From NCBI GenBank assembly GCA_024691065.1, contig JAILOA010000067.1, forward strand, positions 1 to 8,512: a stretch of 8,512 nt of DNA, read 5' to 3'. The DNA is from Lachnospiraceae bacterium. Lineage in GTDB: Bacteria > Bacillota > Clostridia > Lachnospirales > Lachnospiraceae. Shown here in pieces: positions 7,101 to 8,512 of this stretch; within the stretch, counting starts at the first letter, position 1; every line of letters starts with the position of its first letter. The position numbers and the translations under genes were made by a program. The notes below the pieces were generated by a model. That model did no database searches and was not told the origin of the DNA. It was given only the letters and a program-made list of their open reading frames with translations.

Positions 7101-8512
7101 ATATAAGTTCTGTAACTTTTACCGGTATTTCCAAGCAGGATATATATGATGATGTGATTGGTGATTGGCATACTCTATCAAAGGCTGAAAAGAAAAAATA
7201 TACTGATTTCTTCTGGAAAAAGCTTGTAAATACAGGAGCTTTGGAGGTTCTTACCAGTGAACAGAGAATACTGCTTGAGGGTTATTGGCCTACACTTATG
7301 AATTTGGTATTTTCTCTTGTGGACGGTGATTATGCCGATGAAACTTATGGAGAAAATAATTGTTTCATAGGAACATTTTTACAAAGTGCATCTGCAATTA
7401 TACAGAATCATTATCCTGAGGTGGGGCTTGCCTGGGCACGTGCAGATGATATATATTATAACAATGAGACGTATCAATATATATTAAAAAGACCTAATTC
7501 CAACAATATACCGGGGGCATATGTAGAAGATCCGGAAATTGCATTAGAAGAGAAAATAAACAATGATACAAGGAATACTACAGAGAAGTATGTTGATAAT
7601 TACAAGAATTTTAAAGCTTTAAAGACATCTGATTATGGTATTAACAAATATTCCGGTGATGTGACCGTGATATTGGATAATCAGGATAGTAACGGAGAAG
7701 CTATCTATTATGACATTATAAACTCAGAAGGTCGATATATAGCCGGCACTGAGCTATATTTGAGTGATCTGGATTTTCAGGCTCCACGTAATAAGACCTG
7801 CGAGACGTATACTATTAAAACATATTCAAAGTATTTTGATGTAAAGAGTGATATAGCGGAATATCAAATTGAGATTTACAATCCTAATCATAAGATTACC
7901 GTTAAAACAAAAGATGTTAATGATGAAGATAAAACCGAAACAGATACCGTGGTTGCGGGTGATATTAAGAATATAACCGCTGCAATACCTGAAAATATGT
8001 ATTTTGCAGGTTGGAAAATCCTTGATGAAGAAAATAATAATGTTACATCTAAAATTTTAGATGACAATGAGGTTACAAATAACGAAATTTCATTTGCTGC
8101 ACCGCTCGGCGGCATTGATGATTTTAATTATGATTATGCATTAACTCTTACTGCATCATATAATGATTATATTACGGAACTTGGTGCCGAAATTGATGAG
8201 CCGAAAATCGGTGAAGCATTGGATGAAAATGCTACGGTTTCATATGAAGGTGTTACACCTTATGATGTAGACATAACCTGGTACACGGGAACCGAAAAGG
8301 ACAGAACCGAGTATACCGGTAATTATGAATATGATACACAGTATTATGCTACTTTTAAGGTTGCATGCGATGATAATAATAGATTTTCCGAGTCTCTCAC
8401 TGTAACAGGTAGCAGTATATCAGGTTGCGATATTTCGGTAGATAAAATTGATGATAAAAATGTAACGATTACCGTTAAGTATCCGGTTATTGAAAAACCT
8501 GAAGAGACACCG
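4196..8512 (+). CDS. Giant secreted beta-helix / lipase-like hydrolase / Ig-module protein (3' end outside window)
   Basis: One frame runs 1439 codons from the ATG at 4196 to the right edge with no stop. AAGGAGA sits 6 bases before the start. Residues 1-26 are a signal peptide (KK, hydrophobic core, SKA cleavage). Residues about 60-420 look like a right-handed beta-helix: GG(G/A)(I/V)-type motifs begin at 161, 200, 228, 256, 286 (a variant, GAGI), 315, 341, 367 and 393. Residues about 555-1085 resemble a lipase-class-3-like alpha/beta hydrolase. It has YSYNPHLATLSW at 569, a TRGAGYGAEWASN oxyanion-type segment (Arg660, Trp668), the nucleophile elbow GFSRG with Ser724, NACDIVPL with Asp783, candidate His802 or His821, and a late HYPEVGLAWARADD motif (His1072) after a helical insert. 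Three beta modules follow: about 1146-1230 (chitobiase-C/Fn3-associated-like), 1232-1322 (Flg_new/InlB-B-repeat-like, with YFAGWKI) and 1326-1432. An acidic Asn/Asp-rich composition suits an extracellular, perhaps calcium-bound protein. Its substrate is unknown, and any cell-wall anchor lies beyond the window. The gene may be co-transcribed with pncB. Confidence 0.9.
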   Translation, partial: MNYSKKIVIMILILSMIIQPIQFSKAEGTTIAEIIVDDNTYLFYQGDEAQLAEKISRFEAATFTVNIYSDINGVKIDIPHDSNVTFNLGVYEINRQLFDDDVNDGEVFDVHTGASLTINGEKDTTDDAYHEVKIYTANSEKYGAIEKMYGGVITGGNSCNGGGAININEDNVNVTLNNVIIAGCRADTRNDVFSHPYGDGGAIEIYGENSNLTMNDCRIKGCVATDNGGAIDIDDNNVVINLKNTIIERCFCENDGGGIHLDEGNDNFWLYMKNSQILANYASDSGAGIALFSQNATVRGDGNSSITSNYCRGYGGGVYMANENQKLFDLTINDNKSDKDGGGVYANNENQVLSNLTLTDNKTSGSGGGIYINEDCTTITNCKVTKNSADSKGGGIYSTSDNDVDVHVTGDTVVKDNTKHNFYFENSDYINFALTGKAEVYCYVPTDSDIKLVSEKGKGGPNCIKFLKAEDSAYTFTYNTNDRYIYYVKRSCLNKEKDTVGEPFSTDVEQMVIPAGTKMQTTGRIVKSLSGNDYQVYKGYNRYKSFSDEENDNLTCFYYSDGFFDSDPYSYNPHLATLSWNLTMSGFYLNAGGTEEYDNKHAGARQFLADIGCDDQNISVNRYNIIQPGTDSIGVTVGSKKLKYDNGTETGKILVPIVTRGAGYGAEWASNVTVGNGTDVTGEHEGFAEAADKVIEFVKEYLSKYNLMDEIDAGNIVFWVSGFSRGAATSNLVSKRLVEMYEDNTVFSYNFEAPKGGTDKAELFGENEKDKYFCIHNIINACDIVPLVAPAQMGFKRYGVDHYLPGSNAKSEPVKTVSYAHDYATGKDLTDITVTTYCDNELYSSKNDNNYTEMQKKMLDQLEMIDPGTVYDQFFGVYEMFFITVYYDTFEPVKNYDTYKMEEFINRFIEKAQAWHIKNRSKFATEIDTDSNETETIQNALRFMMGLLFSMSKDKSQLFMDRASTIMSDISSVTFTGISKQDIYDDVIGDWHTLSKAEKKKYTDFFWKKLVNTGALEVLTSEQRILLEGYWPTLMNLVFSLVDGDYADETYGENNCFIGTFLQSASAIIQNHYPEVGLAWARADDIYYNNETYQYILKRPNSNNIPGAYVEDPEIALEEKINNDTRNTTEKYVDNYKNFKALKTSDYGINKYSGDVTVILDNQDSNGEAIYYDIINSEGRYIAGTELYLSDLDFQAPRNKTCETYTIKTYSKYFDVKSDIAEYQIEIYNPNHKITVKTKDVNDEDKTETDTVVAGDIKNITAAIPENMYFAGWKILDEENNNVTSKILDDNEVTNNEISFAAPLGGIDDFNYDYALTLTASYNDYITELGAEIDEPKIGEALDENATVSYEGVTPYDVDITWYTGTEKDRTEYTGNYEYDTQYYATFKVACDDNNRFSESLTVTGSSISGCDISVDKIDDKNVTITVKYPVIEKPEETP
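4676..5380 (+). repeat. Beta-helix rungs in the giant protein
   Basis: Nine glycine turns (GGGA, GGAI, GGGI, GGGV and a GAGI variant) mark successive coils. Their spacings are 39, 28, 28, 30, 29, 26, 26 and 26 residues. Each turn is followed by a short beta-strand and then an Asn/Asp/Thr-rich turn (for example GGGVYMANE, GGGVYANNE, GGGIYINED). The last coils are the most regular. The DNA copies are diverged, so this is old protein-level repetition, not recent duplication. Confidence 0.8.

Overview
The window looks like a chromosome segment of a low-GC Gram-positive anaerobe, most likely a gut or rumen Lachnospiraceae/Clostridia relative. The basis is AT-rich coding sequence, strong Shine-Dalgarno sites, Sec-type signal peptides, and a mix of BspA-like leucine-rich repeats, a DUF6273-type protein and a multi-domain secreted protein. 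The genus is inference. Every supported gene is on the + strand. There is no sign of phage, transposon or CRISPR.

Layout: (1) positions 1-760 hold the 3' part of an unrecognised gene whose product has an Asn/Gly/Met/Tyr repeat tract and a Thr/Ser-rich tail. (2) 824-1546 encodes a membrane-anchored DUF6273-type protein, closely spaced behind gene 1 and closed by a hairpin at 1593-1626. (3) A promoter candidate precedes a complete tRNA-Leu(CAG) at 1724-1807, which has a hairpin behind it. (4) 1864-2628 encodes a small secreted BspA-like leucine-rich-repeat protein. (5) The 320-base stretch 2629-2948 has no gene. It holds two diverged direct repeats, a perfect 12-base palindrome, a long near-continuous hairpin (2761-2826) and a good sigma-A-type promoter. 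(6) 2949-4160 encodes nicotinate phosphoribosyltransferase of the E. coli PncB type. (7) 4196 to the right edge is one uninterrupted reading frame of 1439 codons that leaves the window without a stop. It encodes a very large secreted protein: signal peptide, right-handed beta-helix, lipase-class-3-like alpha/beta hydrolase, then Ig-like surface modules.

Functionally the window mixes housekeeping parts (tRNA-Leu, NAD salvage) with cell-envelope and exported proteins (genes 1, 2, 4 and the giant protein). The most interesting object is the giant protein, which joins an adhesin-like beta-helix to a predicted esterase/lipase domain in one chain. The most interesting non-coding object is the long hairpin with nearby repeats between the LRR gene and pncB. 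No recognisable multi-gene defence or biosynthetic system is visible.
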